Assembly: GCA_004563405.1 (NCBI GenBank)
Contig: SFTH01000018.1
Location: 1 to 56,939 of the forward strand
DNA length: 56,939 nucleotides
Origin: a bacterium
GTDB lineage: Bacteria > Bacillota > Clostridia > Christensenellales > Aristaeellaceae
Reading direction: 5' to 3'
The position numbers were made by a program, and so were the translations under genes. This document shows positions 42,784 to 50,837 of this stretch, in pieces (position 1 is the stretch's first letter; each line of letters opens with the position of its first letter). The notes under the pieces are model-generated. The model was not told the DNA's origin. It saw only the letters and a program-made list of their open reading frames with translations, and searched no databases.

Positions 42784-45273
42784 TTGGAATACAAATGCAA
42801 GAATCCGCATGCAACCGTCCCGGACATTCCCGTGCGGCGGACAAAGCCGCGCGGCGAATCCCTGCTCGTCCTCTACGAGCCCTCGTGCAGCGCGTTCTCC
42901 TATCCGGCCGGGCTGTCCGCGCGCTTCGGCGCGAACTTCGACAGCCGCCCCCTGTGGCGCATCTTCACCGAAGATGGAATCTGCTCTGTGTGCGACGCCC
43001 GACGGCTGCGCGCCTCCATCGAGCGCGCCTGCGCCGCGCCCGGCGCCTTCTTTGAGGAGTATCCCCTGCGGGAGGCGCAGGGCGTGCGCCGCTACTGTCT
43101 GGGCTTCGTCTGCGCCGCGCCCGGCGCGCGCGTCTCCATCACGCTGACAGATCTGGAGGAGGACATCGCCGCCGTGGAGCAGCTCAGCCGCACGTCCCAG
43201 CGGGACGCGCTGACCGGCCTGCTGAACCGCAGCGCCTTCTGCAGCCGCGTGGAGGAAATACAGAACACCGACCCCGAGGGCATCGCTGCCGGTGAATACG
43301 CCATGATCTACCTCGACGTGTTCAAGTTCAAGGCCATCAACGACGTCTTCGGCGTCTCCGAGGGAGACCTGCTGCTCCGCTACATCGCGAACACGATTTC
43401 CCGCCTCGCCTCGGACCGCGCGATGCTCTGCCGCCCCGGCTCGGACAGCTTCCTCTGCTTCACCCGAATGAAGGGCGCGCCCCTGATCGGAAAGATCGAA
43501 TCCGTGCTCGAGGCCATCGCCGGCTACAACCTGCCCATCGCCATCACCTGCAGCGTCGGCATCTATGTGACCCGGGAGAGCGACCTCTCCCCGGACGCGA
43601 TGATCGACCGCGCGATTCTCGCCCAGGCGGCCATCGAGGGCAGCTACACCACGCGCTACAACTTCTACACCGAGGCCCTGCGCGCCGCCATGCTCAGTGA
43701 ACAGGAGATTTCGGGCATGATGGAGGGCGCGCTGAAGTCCGGCCAGTTCGTGGTCTACTACCAGCCCCAGTACAACCACGCCACCGGCATGCTGGTGGGC
43801 GCGGAGGCCCTCGTGCGCTGGCAGCACCCGGAGCGCGGCCTGCTTTCGCCCAGGGTGTTCATTCCCAACTTTGAGAGCAACGGCTTCATCGTCCGGCTGG
43901 ATCTGAACGTGTTCGAGCAGGTGTGCGCCTTCCTGCGCCGGTGCATGGACGAAGCGCTGCCCCTCGTGCCCATTTCCAGCAACTTCTCCCGGCACGACTT
44001 CTTCCAGGCGGACTTTGTGGAGCGGCTCGAGGAGATCCGCGCGCGCTACGGAGTCCCTGCGAAGTATTTGCGTGTGGAGATCACGGAGTCCGTGGTCATG
44101 AGCAGCAGCACCCTGGCCAACGAGGTGGTGCGCAGGCTCCACGAGCACGGCTACATCGTGGAGATGGACGACTTCGGCAGCGGCTATTCCTCGCTGAACG
44201 TGCTGAAGGACATCGACCTGGACGTCATCAAGCTGGACATGCTCTTCATCTCGGGAAAATCTCCGATGAAGCGCGGCGGCGTGATTCTCAGCTCGGTCAT
44301 CCGCATGGCCAAGTGGCTGGGCGTTCCGGTCATCGCCGAGGGCGTGGAGCTGCCCGAGCAGGCGGACTACCTGAGCAGCATCGGCTGCGACCATGTGCAG
44401 GGCTACCTGTACTCCCGCCCCGTCCCACAGGAGGGCTTTGTCGAGTGTCTGAAGAAGGGCGCGGGCGCAATGGCGCCCCTGCCGGATTTCATCGACAACC
44501 TCGATGCCAACCAGTTCTGGGATCCCAGGTCCCAGGAGACGCTGATCTTCAACCACTATGTGGGCGGCGCGGCCATCTTTGAATACTCCAGAGGCCGCGT
44601 GGAGGTGCTGCGCGTCAACAAGAAGTACCTTCAGGAGCTCTGCATGAACCTCACCGAGCGCGACCTGATCGACGATGATCCCATGCGCTACTTCGACGCG
44701 GATAACCGCGCCGTCTACACCGCCACGCTGGAAAGGGCCGTTCAGAGCGGCGCGGAGCAGGAGTGCGAAACCTGGCGCACCCTCACCTCCTCCTGCTGCG
44801 GCACCGAGCGGGTGTGCATCCGCAGCACCGTGCGCATGATCGGCAAGAGCGGCGACAGCTTCCTCTTCTACGCGATGATCCGGAACATCACCGCCGAGAA
44901 GGAGCAGGTCTCCAGCCTGTTGGACGCCGAGCGGCGCTTCAAGGCCGCCAGCGAGCAGGCCAACATCTACTTCTGGGAGTACACCGTGGCCACGCGGGAG
45001 ATGCGCCCATGCTTCCGCTGCATGCGGGATCTGGGCCTGCCGCCGCTGATGACCAACTATCCCGACAGCGCCATTGAAATGGGCGTGTTCCCCCCGGAGG
45101 TGGCGGATCTGTACCGCGACTGGCACCGGCAGATCGCCGCGGGCGCGCCAAGCCTCGAGGCCGTCATGCCCCTGACGGCGGCGCGCATCCCCTTCCACGT
45201 CCGCTACACCACGGAATTTGACGAAAACGGGCGGCCCGTGCGCGCCTACGGCTCCGCCACACGGGTGGTCTGA
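42784..45273 (+). CDS. Degenerate GGDEF / EAL protein (cyclic-di-GMP phosphodiesterase) with C-terminal PAS-like domains
   Basis: An 829-residue signalling protein without obvious membrane segments. A GGDEF domain (about 140-300) starts with RDALTGLLNR, but the active site reads GSDSF (219-223), so the catalytic glutamate is lost and it should not make c-di-GMP. The EAL domain (about 305-560) keeps its catalytic set: EAL (341-343), SSNFS, VEITES, MDDFGSGYSS, VIKLDM and AEGVE, so it should cleave c-di-GMP. Two PAS-like regions follow (about 580-690 and 715-825), an unusual order, as sensors usually precede. The start is a TTG with GGAGG seven bases ahead. Confidence 0.85.
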   Translation: MEYKCKNPHATVPDIPVRRTKPRGESLLVLYEPSCSAFSYPAGLSARFGANFDSRPLWRIFTEDGICSVCDARRLRASIERACAAPGAFFEEYPLREAQGVRRYCLGFVCAAPGARVSITLTDLEEDIAAVEQLSRTSQRDALTGLLNRSAFCSRVEEIQNTDPEGIAAGEYAMIYLDVFKFKAINDVFGVSEGDLLLRYIANTISRLASDRAMLCRPGSDSFLCFTRMKGAPLIGKIESVLEAIAGYNLPIAITCSVGIYVTRESDLSPDAMIDRAILAQAAIEGSYTTRYNFYTEALRAAMLSEQEISGMMEGALKSGQFVVYYQPQYNHATGMLVGAEALVRWQHPERGLLSPRVFIPNFESNGFIVRLDLNVFEQVCAFLRRCMDEALPLVPISSNFSRHDFFQADFVERLEEIRARYGVPAKYLRVEITESVVMSSSTLANEVVRRLHEHGYIVEMDDFGSGYSSLNVLKDIDLDVIKLDMLFISGKSPMKRGGVILSSVIRMAKWLGVPVIAEGVELPEQADYLSSIGCDHVQGYLYSRPVPQEGFVECLKKGAGAMAPLPDFIDNLDANQFWDPRSQETLIFNHYVGGAAIFEYSRGRVEVLRVNKKYLQELCMNLTERDLIDDDPMRYFDADNRAVYTATLERAVQSGAEQECETWRTLTSSCCGTERVCIRSTVRMIGKSGDSFLFYAMIRNITAEKEQVSSLLDAERRFKAASEQANIYFWEYTVATREMRPCFRCMRDLGLPPLMTNYPDSAIEMGVFPPEVADLYRDWHRQIAAGAPSLEAVMPLTAARIPFHVRYTTEFDENGRPVRAYGSATRVV

Positions 45274-45276
45274 CCC

Positions 45277-45308
45277 CTTCGCCCCGCCGGAACTCCGGCG
45301 GGGCGAAG
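45277..45308 (+). terminator. Long hairpin after the GGDEF/EAL gene
   Basis: A 15-base-pair perfect inverted repeat (CTTCGCCCCGCCGGA 45277-45291 with its complement 45294-45308). The two-base loop means a few inner pairs must open. No T-run follows. Confidence 0.5.
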
Positions 45309-45315
45309 TCCGTTC

Positions 45316-45342
45316 TCCGGCGCGCTGTGCGCCGGAATTTTT
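45316..45342 (+). terminator. Terminator after the GGDEF/EAL gene
   Basis: Stem TCCGGCGC (45316-45323) with GCGCCGGA (45329-45336), then ATTTTT. Confidence 0.8.
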
Positions 45343-45454
45343 CCTTCCCGCACAATTGCGCTCACAAAAATGCGCCCGTGTCCCGGCTTTCGTCCCCGGC
45401 GTGCGCCTCCTGTTAACGTAGGGCCTGTATAATGGGAACGAAGGGGTGAATCTC

Positions 45455-46030
45455 TTGAATAAAAAGGCTGAAAAATACCGCACGCTGTTTCTCTCCACGC
45501 TCCAGCTGAGCGCGTGCACCTTCGGGGGCGGCTTCGTCATCATTCCGCTGATGCGCCGGAAGTTCGTGGAACAGCTGCACTGGATCGACGAGCAGGAGAT
45601 GCTTGACCTCACAGCCATCGCCCAGTCCTCCCCGGGGGCCATCGCCGTCAACGCCTCCATCCTGGTGGGCTACCGGGTGGCGGGCATCCCCGGCGCGTGC
45701 CTCACGGTGCTGGGCTCCATCCTGCCGCCGCTGGTCATCATCTCCGTCATCTCCCTGTTCTACGCCGCATTCCGGGACAACCCCATCGTCAACATGGCCA
45801 TGAACGGCATGCTGGCGGGCGTGGCGGCGGTGATCCTCGACGTGGTGTACACCATGGGGCGCTCCATCTTCAGGCTCCGGCGGGTGCTTCCGGTGCTGGT
45901 GATGCTGCTCTCCTTTGTCGCCGTGCGCTTTCTGAAGGTGAACATCCTGCTGATCATCCTCGCCTGCGGCCTGATCGGCGCTGCAGACACCCTGCGGCAG
46001 CAGAAGCGAAGGGAGGCGGCATCGAAGTGA
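45455..46030 (+). CDS. chrA: Short-chain chromate transporter-type protein, first of pair (chromosomal copy)
   Basis: A 191-residue half of a CHR-family transporter. The family block is at the N-terminus: CTFGGGFVIIPLMRRKFVEQ, then AIAQSSPGAIAVNASILVGY, the conserved SPGP-like loop (SPGA here). Five to six hydrophobic segments follow. In Bacillota short CHR proteins come in pairs that work together, exporting chromate in tested cases; the natural substrate is usually unclear. A TTG at 45455, eight bases after AAGGGG, is preferred over the GTG at 45446 that overlaps that site. It overlaps the second half by four bases. Confidence 0.8.
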   Translation: MNKKAEKYRTLFLSTLQLSACTFGGGFVIIPLMRRKFVEQLHWIDEQEMLDLTAIAQSSPGAIAVNASILVGYRVAGIPGACLTVLGSILPPLVIISVISLFYAAFRDNPIVNMAMNGMLAGVAAVILDVVYTMGRSIFRLRRVLPVLVMLLSFVAVRFLKVNILLIILACGLIGAADTLRQQKRREAASK

Positions 46031-46590
46031 TCTACCTTCAGCTCCTCTGGAGCTTCGTTCAGATCGGCCTGTTCAGCATCGGCGGCGGCTACGCGGCCAT
46101 GCCCCTGATTCAGAACCAGGTGGTCGACATTCACGGCTGGCTCACCATGAACCAGTTCGCCGACATCATGACCATCGCGGAGATGACCCCCGGCCCCATC
46201 GCCATCAACGCCGCCACCTTCGTGGGCATCCGCATCGCGGGCATCCCCGGCGCGCTGGTGTCCACGCTGGGCTGCATCCTGCCCGCCTGCTTCATCGTGA
46301 CGCTGCTGGCCTTCGTCTACTACCGCTTCAAGGGCCTCTCGCTGGTGCAGGGCGTCCTCTCCGGGCTGCGCCCGGCGGTGGTGGCGATGATCGCCTCCGC
46401 AGGCCTCTCCCTGCTCATCCTCTCCCTATACGGCCAGCGCGCGCTTCCGGCAGATCTGGGCGGCGTCAACCTCATCTCCGCCGGAATCTTCGCCGTCGCC
46501 CTGTTCGTGCTGAGGCGCTGGAAGACCAGCCCCGTGTGGGTCATGCTGGGCGCGGGTGCGGCGGGTGTGCTGCTCTACAGTATCTTCTAG
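46027..46590 (+). CDS. chrA: Short-chain chromate transporter-type protein, second of pair (chromosomal copy)
   Basis: A 187-residue CHR half, with FSIGGGYAAMPLIQNQVV and TIAEMTPGPIAINAATFVG carrying the TPGPIAIN loop intact. The start is GTG at 46027 within the stop of the first half (GTGA overlap), so the pair is translationally coupled. Its GC-rich codon use matches its neighbours, in contrast with the second CHR pair at 51.7-52.8 kb. Confidence 0.82.
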   Translation: MIYLQLLWSFVQIGLFSIGGGYAAMPLIQNQVVDIHGWLTMNQFADIMTIAEMTPGPIAINAATFVGIRIAGIPGALVSTLGCILPACFIVTLLAFVYYRFKGLSLVQGVLSGLRPAVVAMIASAGLSLLILSLYGQRALPADLGGVNLISAGIFAVALFVLRRWKTSPVWVMLGAGAAGVLLYSIF

Positions 46591-46632
46591 CCCCGTCCGT
46601 CCGCGCCGCCGCACCGTTCGTGCGCTTCGAAC

Positions 46633-46661
46633 TTTACAGAACACCCGCCACAGCGTATAAT
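46633..46661 (+). promoter_or_regulatory. Promoter of the leader-peptide/MFS unit
   Basis: TTTACA (46633-46638), 17 bases, TATAAT (46656-46661), 150 bases ahead of the MFS start. Confidence 0.75.
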
Positions 46662-46708
46662 GAGGCGGGAGCCCACGACGGCCCCGCTTCAAAGGAGTGT
46701 TCTTTCAA

Positions 46709-46729
46709 ATGAACCACAGTCCCGTCTGA
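46709..46729 (+). CDS. Candidate six-residue leader peptide
   Basis: ATG to TGA encodes MNHSPV. A strong AAAGGAG (46691-46697) lies 11 bases ahead, soon after the promoter, and no longer frame uses it. The following 60 bases fold into a nested hairpin before the MFS gene. This is the layout of translational or transcriptional attenuators that control drug-efflux and ribosome-protection genes, where a stalled ribosome changes the fold. It is inference; the peptide has not been matched to a known leader. Confidence 0.45.
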   Translation: MNHSPV

Positions 46730-46731
46730 TA

Positions 46732-46790
46732 CGGTAAACCGACGCGCAGGCCGGCGCTTCGCCGGTCTTGTCTGTATGCCCGCTTTACCG
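46732..46790 (+). promoter_or_regulatory. Structured leader ahead of the MFS gene
   Basis: Outer stem CGGTAAA (46732-46738) with TTTACCG (46784-46790) encloses a hairpin GGCCGGCG (46749-46756) with CGCCGGTC (46760-46767) followed by TTGTCTG. The outer stem begins two bases after the leader-peptide stop codon. Confidence 0.5.
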
Positions 46791-46813
46791 CCGTTCAGAA
46801 AGGACTGTTTTTT

Positions 46814-47959
46814 ATGAATCCCCGTCGGAATCTTCCGGTTCTGTACGCCATCGCCCTGCTTCAGGGCATGGTGTTCTACGCGCCCATCGCCAGCCTGTAC
46901 CGACAGGCTGCGGGGCTTTCCCTCTCCCAGATCGCCCTCATCGAGGGCGCTTCCTACCTGTTCTGCCTCGCTATGGAGCTGCCCTGGGGCATGCTGGCGG
47001 ACCGCATCGGCTACCGCCGCACGATGATCGCCTGCTGCGGCCTGTACTTTCTCTCCAAAGTCGTGTTCTGGCGGGCGGAACGCTTTTCGGCCTTCCTGCT
47101 GGAGCGCCTTCTGCTCAGCGCCGCGCTGGCGGGCTACTCCGGCGTGGATGAGAGCCTGATCTATCTCTCCTGCGGCGAGGGCGACGGCCACCGGGCCTTC
47201 GGCCTCTACGACGCCTTCGGCACGGCGGGACTTCTGCTGGCCGCCGCGGTCTATTCCCTGTGCATCGGGGAGCGCTACCGCCTCGCGGCGCTGGTCACCG
47301 CCGCCAGCTACGCAGTCGCCCTCCTGCTCTCCCTGCTCCTCGTGGAGGTGCGCCCCCGGTCCCGCGCCGACGCGCCCACGCTGCGCGGCTTCGCCCGCCT
47401 GCTGCGCCGGACCCTGCGCGCGCGGCGCTTTCTCGCCTTTCTGCTGGGCTTCGCCCTCTTCCGGGAGGCGATGCAGATGGTCACGGTGTGGCTGAGCCAG
47501 AACCAGTACCTGCGCTGCGGCATGGGCGCGTCCGCCGTGGGCGTCGCCTACCTCGCCGTCACCCTGCTCTCCCTCGCCGGCGCGCTCTCCAAGCGCCTCA
47601 CGGACGCGCTGGGGGAGCAGCGCTTCGCCGCCGCCTGCTATCTGCTCGCCGCCGCCTGCTGCACCCTGCTCTGCGTCGCCCGTGCGGGCTGGCTCTCGGT
47701 GCTGCTGGTGGGCCTCGCCGCCGCGGCGGGCGCGCTGCTGCGGCCCTACGCGGCGACCCTCTGCAACCGCCGGGCGGATGCCGCCCTGCGCGCCACCCAC
47801 CTGAGCATCTTCGCTCTGCTCCAGGACAGCGCCGCTGCCGCGAGTGACCTGGCCTTCGGCCGGGCGGCGGATTTCTCCCTGAACGCTGCCCTGCTGCTCT
47901 GCGCCGCCGCCTGCCTCGCGGGATGGCTCTACACCCGCGCGGCGCAAAACGAACGCTGA
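46814..47959 (+). CDS. MFS transporter behind a structured leader
   Basis: A 381-residue major facilitator with twelve hydrophobic segments. The helix 2-3 loop is MELPWGMLADRIGYRRTM and helix 1 carries YAIALLQGMVFYAPI. The pattern is that of uncharacterised MFS exporters; no substrate-specific motif is visible. A basic loop (RPRSRADAPTLRGFARLLRR) separates the two halves. Its ribosome site is AGAAAGGA. The upstream promoter, tiny leader frame and nested hairpins suggest inducible expression, possibly by a ribosome-targeting compound; that is inference. The gene is followed closely by the ASCH gene. Confidence 0.8.
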   Translation: MNPRRNLPVLYAIALLQGMVFYAPIASLYRQAAGLSLSQIALIEGASYLFCLAMELPWGMLADRIGYRRTMIACCGLYFLSKVVFWRAERFSAFLLERLLLSAALAGYSGVDESLIYLSCGEGDGHRAFGLYDAFGTAGLLLAAAVYSLCIGERYRLAALVTAASYAVALLLSLLLVEVRPRSRADAPTLRGFARLLRRTLRARRFLAFLLGFALFREAMQMVTVWLSQNQYLRCGMGASAVGVAYLAVTLLSLAGALSKRLTDALGEQRFAAACYLLAAACCTLLCVARAGWLSVLLVGLAAAAGALLRPYAATLCNRRADAALRATHLSIFALLQDSAAAASDLAFGRAADFSLNAALLLCAAACLAGWLYTRAAQNER

Positions 47960-47980
47960 AATGAAAGGATGAACCATGCC

Positions 47981-48430
47981 ATGACCGCTGAACAGATGTG
48001 GAAGGAATTCACCGCCGCCCGCCCGGAGTTCGCGGGCGCAAAGTACGAGGCCTGGCCCTTCGGCGGCGCGCCGGACGCGCTGGCGGAGCTGACCCTGCGG
48101 GGCGTCAAGACCGCCACGGCCTCGGCCCACCCCCTCTACGAACTGGAGGGCGCTCCCCTGCCCCACCCCGGCGATCTGAGCATCGTTCTGGACGGCAGCG
48201 ACGGTGCGGTCTGCGTCATTCGCACCACCGCCGTGAACGTGCTCCCCTTCCTCGAGGTTCCCACCCGCCACGCCTGGCTGGAGGGCGAGGGCGACCGCAG
48301 CCTGGTCTATTGGCGCGAGGTGCACGAGGACTTCTTCACCCGCGAGCTCCAGGCGGTCGGACGGGCCTTTACACCGGAGCTGCGCGTGGTGTGCGAGGAA
48401 TTCGAAGTGCTCTGGCCGCGCGCGGTTTAA
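47981..48430 (+). CDS. ASCH domain protein
   Basis: A 149-residue single ASCH domain. Family marks are GVKTATASAHPLYE, GDLSIVLDGSDGAVCVIRTT and the ending HAWLEGEGDRSLVYWREVHE followed by FF. ASCH proteins have a PUA-like fold and are thought to bind RNA or act on modified nucleosides; some are amidohydrolases of acetylcytidine. I prefer ATG at 47981 (MTAEQMW), though an ATG four codons earlier that overlaps the AAAGGA site cannot be excluded. It lies close behind the MFS gene and is probably co-transcribed. Confidence 0.82.
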   Translation: MTAEQMWKEFTAARPEFAGAKYEAWPFGGAPDALAELTLRGVKTATASAHPLYELEGAPLPHPGDLSIVLDGSDGAVCVIRTTAVNVLPFLEVPTRHAWLEGEGDRSLVYWREVHEDFFTRELQAVGRAFTPELRVVCEEFEVLWPRAV

Positions 48431-48441
48431 TGGTTTTTTTC

Positions 48442-48470
48442 TTGCAAAATTCCCATTTTTTCGGTATACT
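48442..48470 (+). promoter_or_regulatory. Promoter of guaA
   Basis: TTGCAA (48442-48447), 17 bases, TATACT (48465-48470). The leader is only about 35 bases, so there is no room for a purine or ppGpp riboswitch. Confidence 0.75.
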
Positions 48471-48509
48471 GAATTCATTCCCTATGTCAATTACAGGAGG
48501 AGATGCACT

Positions 48510-49814
48510 ATGCAGCAGGACGTCATTCTGGTACTGGACCTGGGCAGCGAGGAAAACCCGAAGCTCGCGCGCGAAATCCGCGCGCTGGGCGTGTACAGCG
48601 AAATTCATCCCCACGACCTCACGGCGGCGGAGCTGGGCGCGATTCCCAACATCCGCGGCGTCATCCTCAACGGCGGCAAGAACCGCATCGTGGATGGCGT
48701 GGCCATCGACGCGTCCGATGCGGTCTATGCGCTGAACGTGCCGATTCTCGCAGTGGATCACGCGGCCAGGTCCGGCGAGAAGCTCGCCGCCTGGCCCGAG
48801 GACGAGGCCGCGCGCGCCGCGCTCCTCTCCGACTTCCTCTTTGACAAGTGCGGCTGCGGCAAGACCTGGAACACCCAGAACTTCATCGACGACCAGATCG
48901 AGCGCATCCGCCGCCAGGTGGGCGACGGCAAGGTGCTGCTGGCGCTGTCCGGCGGCGTGGATTCCTCCGTGGTCGCGGCGCTGCTGATCAAGGCCATCGG
49001 CGACCGCCTCACCTGTGTGCACGTCAACCACGGCCTGCTGCGCAAGGGCGAGCCGGAGCAGGTCGTTCGCGTGTTCCGCGACGAGCTGGGCGCGAACCTG
49101 ATCTATGTGGACGCGGTAGACCGCTTCCTGGACAAGCTGGCCGGCGTTTCCGATCCCGAGAAGAAGCGCAAGATCATCGGCGCGGAGTTCATCCGCGTGT
49201 TCGAGGAGGAGGCCCGCAAGCTGGAGGGCATCTCCTTCCTGGGTCAGGGTACGATCTATCCCGACATCATCGAGTCCGGCACCAAGACCGTCAAGGCCGT
49301 CAAGAGTCACCACAACGTGGGCGGCCTGCCGGAGGATCTGCAGTTTGAGCTGGTCGAGCCGCTGAAGATGCTGTTCAAGGACGAGGTGCGCGCCGTGGGC
49401 GCCGCGCTGGGGCTGCCGGACGGCATGGTCTACCGCCAGCCCTTCCCGGGCCCGGGCCTGGGCGTGCGCTGTGTGGGCGCCATCACCCGCGACCGCCTCG
49501 AGGCCGTTCGCGAGTCCGACGCGATCCTGCGCGAGGAATTCGCAAAGCACGGTCTGGAGGGCAAGGTGTGGCAGTACTTCACCATCGTGCCCGACATCAA
49601 GAGCGTGGGCGTGCGCGACAACAAGCGCGCCGACGAATGGCCCTGCGTCATCCGCGCCGTGAACACCGTGGACGCCATGACCGCCACCGTAGAAGAGCTC
49701 CCCTGGACCCTCATCCACACCCTCACCGACCGCATCACCCACGAGGTCAAGGGAGTCAACCGCGTCCTCATCGACGTCACCCCCAAGCCCACCGGAACGA
49801 TCGAGTGGGAATAA
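48510..49814 (+). CDS. guaA: GMP synthase with a truncated, inactive glutaminase domain
   Basis: A 434-residue GuaA, against about 510-525 normally. The synthetase half is intact: PP-loop LALSGGVDSSV (residues 144-154), VHVNHGLLRKGE, FLGQGTIYPDIIES and the C-terminal dimer domain ending TGTIEWE. The N-terminal class I glutaminase domain is cut to about 110 residues. Where the catalytic cysteine loop (GICYG) should follow VPIL the protein reads AVDHAARSG, and the later His-Glu pair is missing. It should therefore make GMP from XMP, ATP and free ammonia, unless a separate glutaminase supplies it. Its last 13 bases form the left repeat of an inserted element. Confidence 0.9.
   Translation: MQQDVILVLDLGSEENPKLAREIRALGVYSEIHPHDLTAAELGAIPNIRGVILNGGKNRIVDGVAIDASDAVYALNVPILAVDHAARSGEKLAAWPEDEAARAALLSDFLFDKCGCGKTWNTQNFIDDQIERIRRQVGDGKVLLALSGGVDSSVVAALLIKAIGDRLTCVHVNHGLLRKGEPEQVVRVFRDELGANLIYVDAVDRFLDKLAGVSDPEKKRKIIGAEFIRVFEEEARKLEGISFLGQGTIYPDIIESGTKTVKAVKSHHNVGGLPEDLQFELVEPLKMLFKDEVRAVGAALGLPDGMVYRQPFPGPGLGVRCVGAITRDRLEAVRESDAILREEFAKHGLEGKVWQYFTIVPDIKSVGVRDNKRADEWPCVIRAVNTVDAMTATVEELPWTLIHTLTDRITHEVKGVNRVLIDVTPKPTGTIEWE
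49802..49814 (+). repeat. attL: left 13-base repeat inside guaA
   Basis: CGAGTGGGAATAA, encoding the last codons and stop of guaA. Identical to 53084-53096. Confidence 0.8.
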
Positions 49815-49824
49815 AAAAGAAAAG

Positions 49825-49856
49825 CCGAAAAACCCAGTAATATCAAGGATTTTCGG
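49825..49856 (-). terminator. Terminator facing guaA at the element's left end
   Basis: On the minus strand CCGAAAA pairs with TTTTCGG around an 18-base loop and is followed by CTTTTCTTTTTT. It would stop leftward transcription before it enters guaA antisense. Confidence 0.5.
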
Positions 49857-49872
49857 ACTTCACCCACCGTTT

Positions 49873-49896
49873 CTGATAAGGTTTTGATAAGAATCC
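49873..49896 (+). repeat. Left copy of a 24-base repeat near the element's end
   Basis: Contains CTGATAAG and TTGATAAG in tandem. It matches 52965-52988 at 22 of 24 bases in the same orientation, 71 bases inside the left end, and may be an arm-type integrase site. Confidence 0.65.
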
Positions 49897-49982
49897 GCTC
49901 TACCGCAATTATTCTGCGTACCAAGTGGCTTGAGAGTAAAGAGTAATTGCACTTTGCTCACAAAATACCCATATTAACTTTA

Positions 49983-50018
49983 AGCCCGTACTGATCGGAT
50001 GGTCAGTACGGGCTTTTT
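49983..50018. terminator. Terminator beside the repressor gene
   Basis: A 12-base-pair stem, AGCCCGTACTGA (49983-49994) with TCAGTACGGGCT (50003-50014), then TTTT. The T-run suits the plus strand, but it lies 14 bases past the stop of the minus-strand repressor gene and may serve both. Confidence 0.8.
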
Positions 50019-50031
50019 GTCATTTACAGGC

Positions 50032-50556
50032 TTATTTCAGCTTGTCCTTAAGGGCATCCACCAGTATATCGCTGAGTTCCTGCGACGGAACTTTCGCCCA
50101 ACGTTGGGTGGTGTCCTCTGCCGGGAATGTATAACGCCAGCGGTCATACTGTTCTTTGCTGATCTCACCGTTTCTGAATCTTTCCGCTTGCTCAGCCCAT
50201 GCGGAAAGCATCTGGAATACCGAACGGTCAGTGTTCGGCTTGCTGCCGTCAAAAACGATATGTACTTCGTTGTCATTCTTCTCAACTCTTACGCCGTGTA
50301 AATCCTCAACGGCAAAAAGCGTATGGATAAAGCCGAGATTGCTGTCGATGTCGGGAATGCTCAAAGCCAAAGGAGAAACCTCCAGTACATTGGCAAGAGC
50401 ATTCACCAAGTCCTCCTTGGGCGTTCTGGAGCCGGCCTCATACTGAGCCATGCGGACATCGGCGGTCTTTTCAGGGAAACCCACGGCTTGACCAAGCCAC
50501 TTCTGCGTCATACCACGCAGATTGCGTATAAAACGGATTCTTTCACCGATTGCCAT
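50032..50556 (-). CDS. XRE-family repressor of the integrated element
   Basis: A 174-residue regulator with an N-terminal Cro/CI helix-turn-helix: IGERIRFIRNLRGMTQKWLG, then QAVGFPEKTADVRMAQYEAG and SRTPKEDLVNALANVLEVS. The rest (residues 70-174) is a helical domain rich in charged residues, like the repressors of integrative elements in Clostridia. The start at 50556 follows AAGGAG by eight bases. It faces an operator-like array of four TATGYTTARTATA repeats that overlaps its own promoter and the divergent promoter, so it probably controls both. Codon use is AT-rich, unlike the chromosome around it. Confidence 0.8.
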   Translation of the reverse strand: MAIGERIRFIRNLRGMTQKWLGQAVGFPEKTADVRMAQYEAGSRTPKEDLVNALANVLEVSPLALSIPDIDSNLGFIHTLFAVEDLHGVRVEKNDNEVHIVFDGSKPNTDRSVFQMLSAWAEQAERFRNGEISKEQYDRWRYTFPAEDTTQRWAKVPSQELSDILVDALKDKLK

Positions 50557-50587
50557 GCTTTTCACTCCTTGCGGTGTTGTTGTATTT

Positions 50588-50722
50588 ATTGTAGCAGATA
50601 TGTTTAGTGTATGTCAAGATAACAAAAGCAATAATGTTTAATATTTTCTCTGCAGCCTCTTGACATAACGGAATATGCTTAGTATAATGATGACACAGTC
50701 TTAAATAAATATGCTTAATATA
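50588..50722. promoter_or_regulatory. Divergent promoters with a four-copy operator array
   Basis: Minus promoter TTGACA (50612-50617), 18 bases, TACAAT (50588-50593). Plus promoter TTGACA (50660-50665), 17 bases, TATAAT (50683-50688). Four copies of a TATGYTTARTATA-like repeat lie at 50599-50611, 50633-50645, 50674-50686 and 50710-50722; the first sits inside the minus promoter and the third over the plus -10. Confidence 0.7.
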
Positions 50723-50837
50723 AGAGCAAACCCCTAACGCATATCGCTGAAGATCTGTCCGCCCGGGCAAATCGGATGGCGGCCAGAAAGTATCCGACAC
50801 TAAATAAGGAAAACCATATTCAAAAAGGAGGAATTTC

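Noticed and set aside
48471..48509. Purine or ppGpp riboswitch ahead of guaA
   Set aside because: The leader is only about 35 bases and shows no aptamer-like fold.
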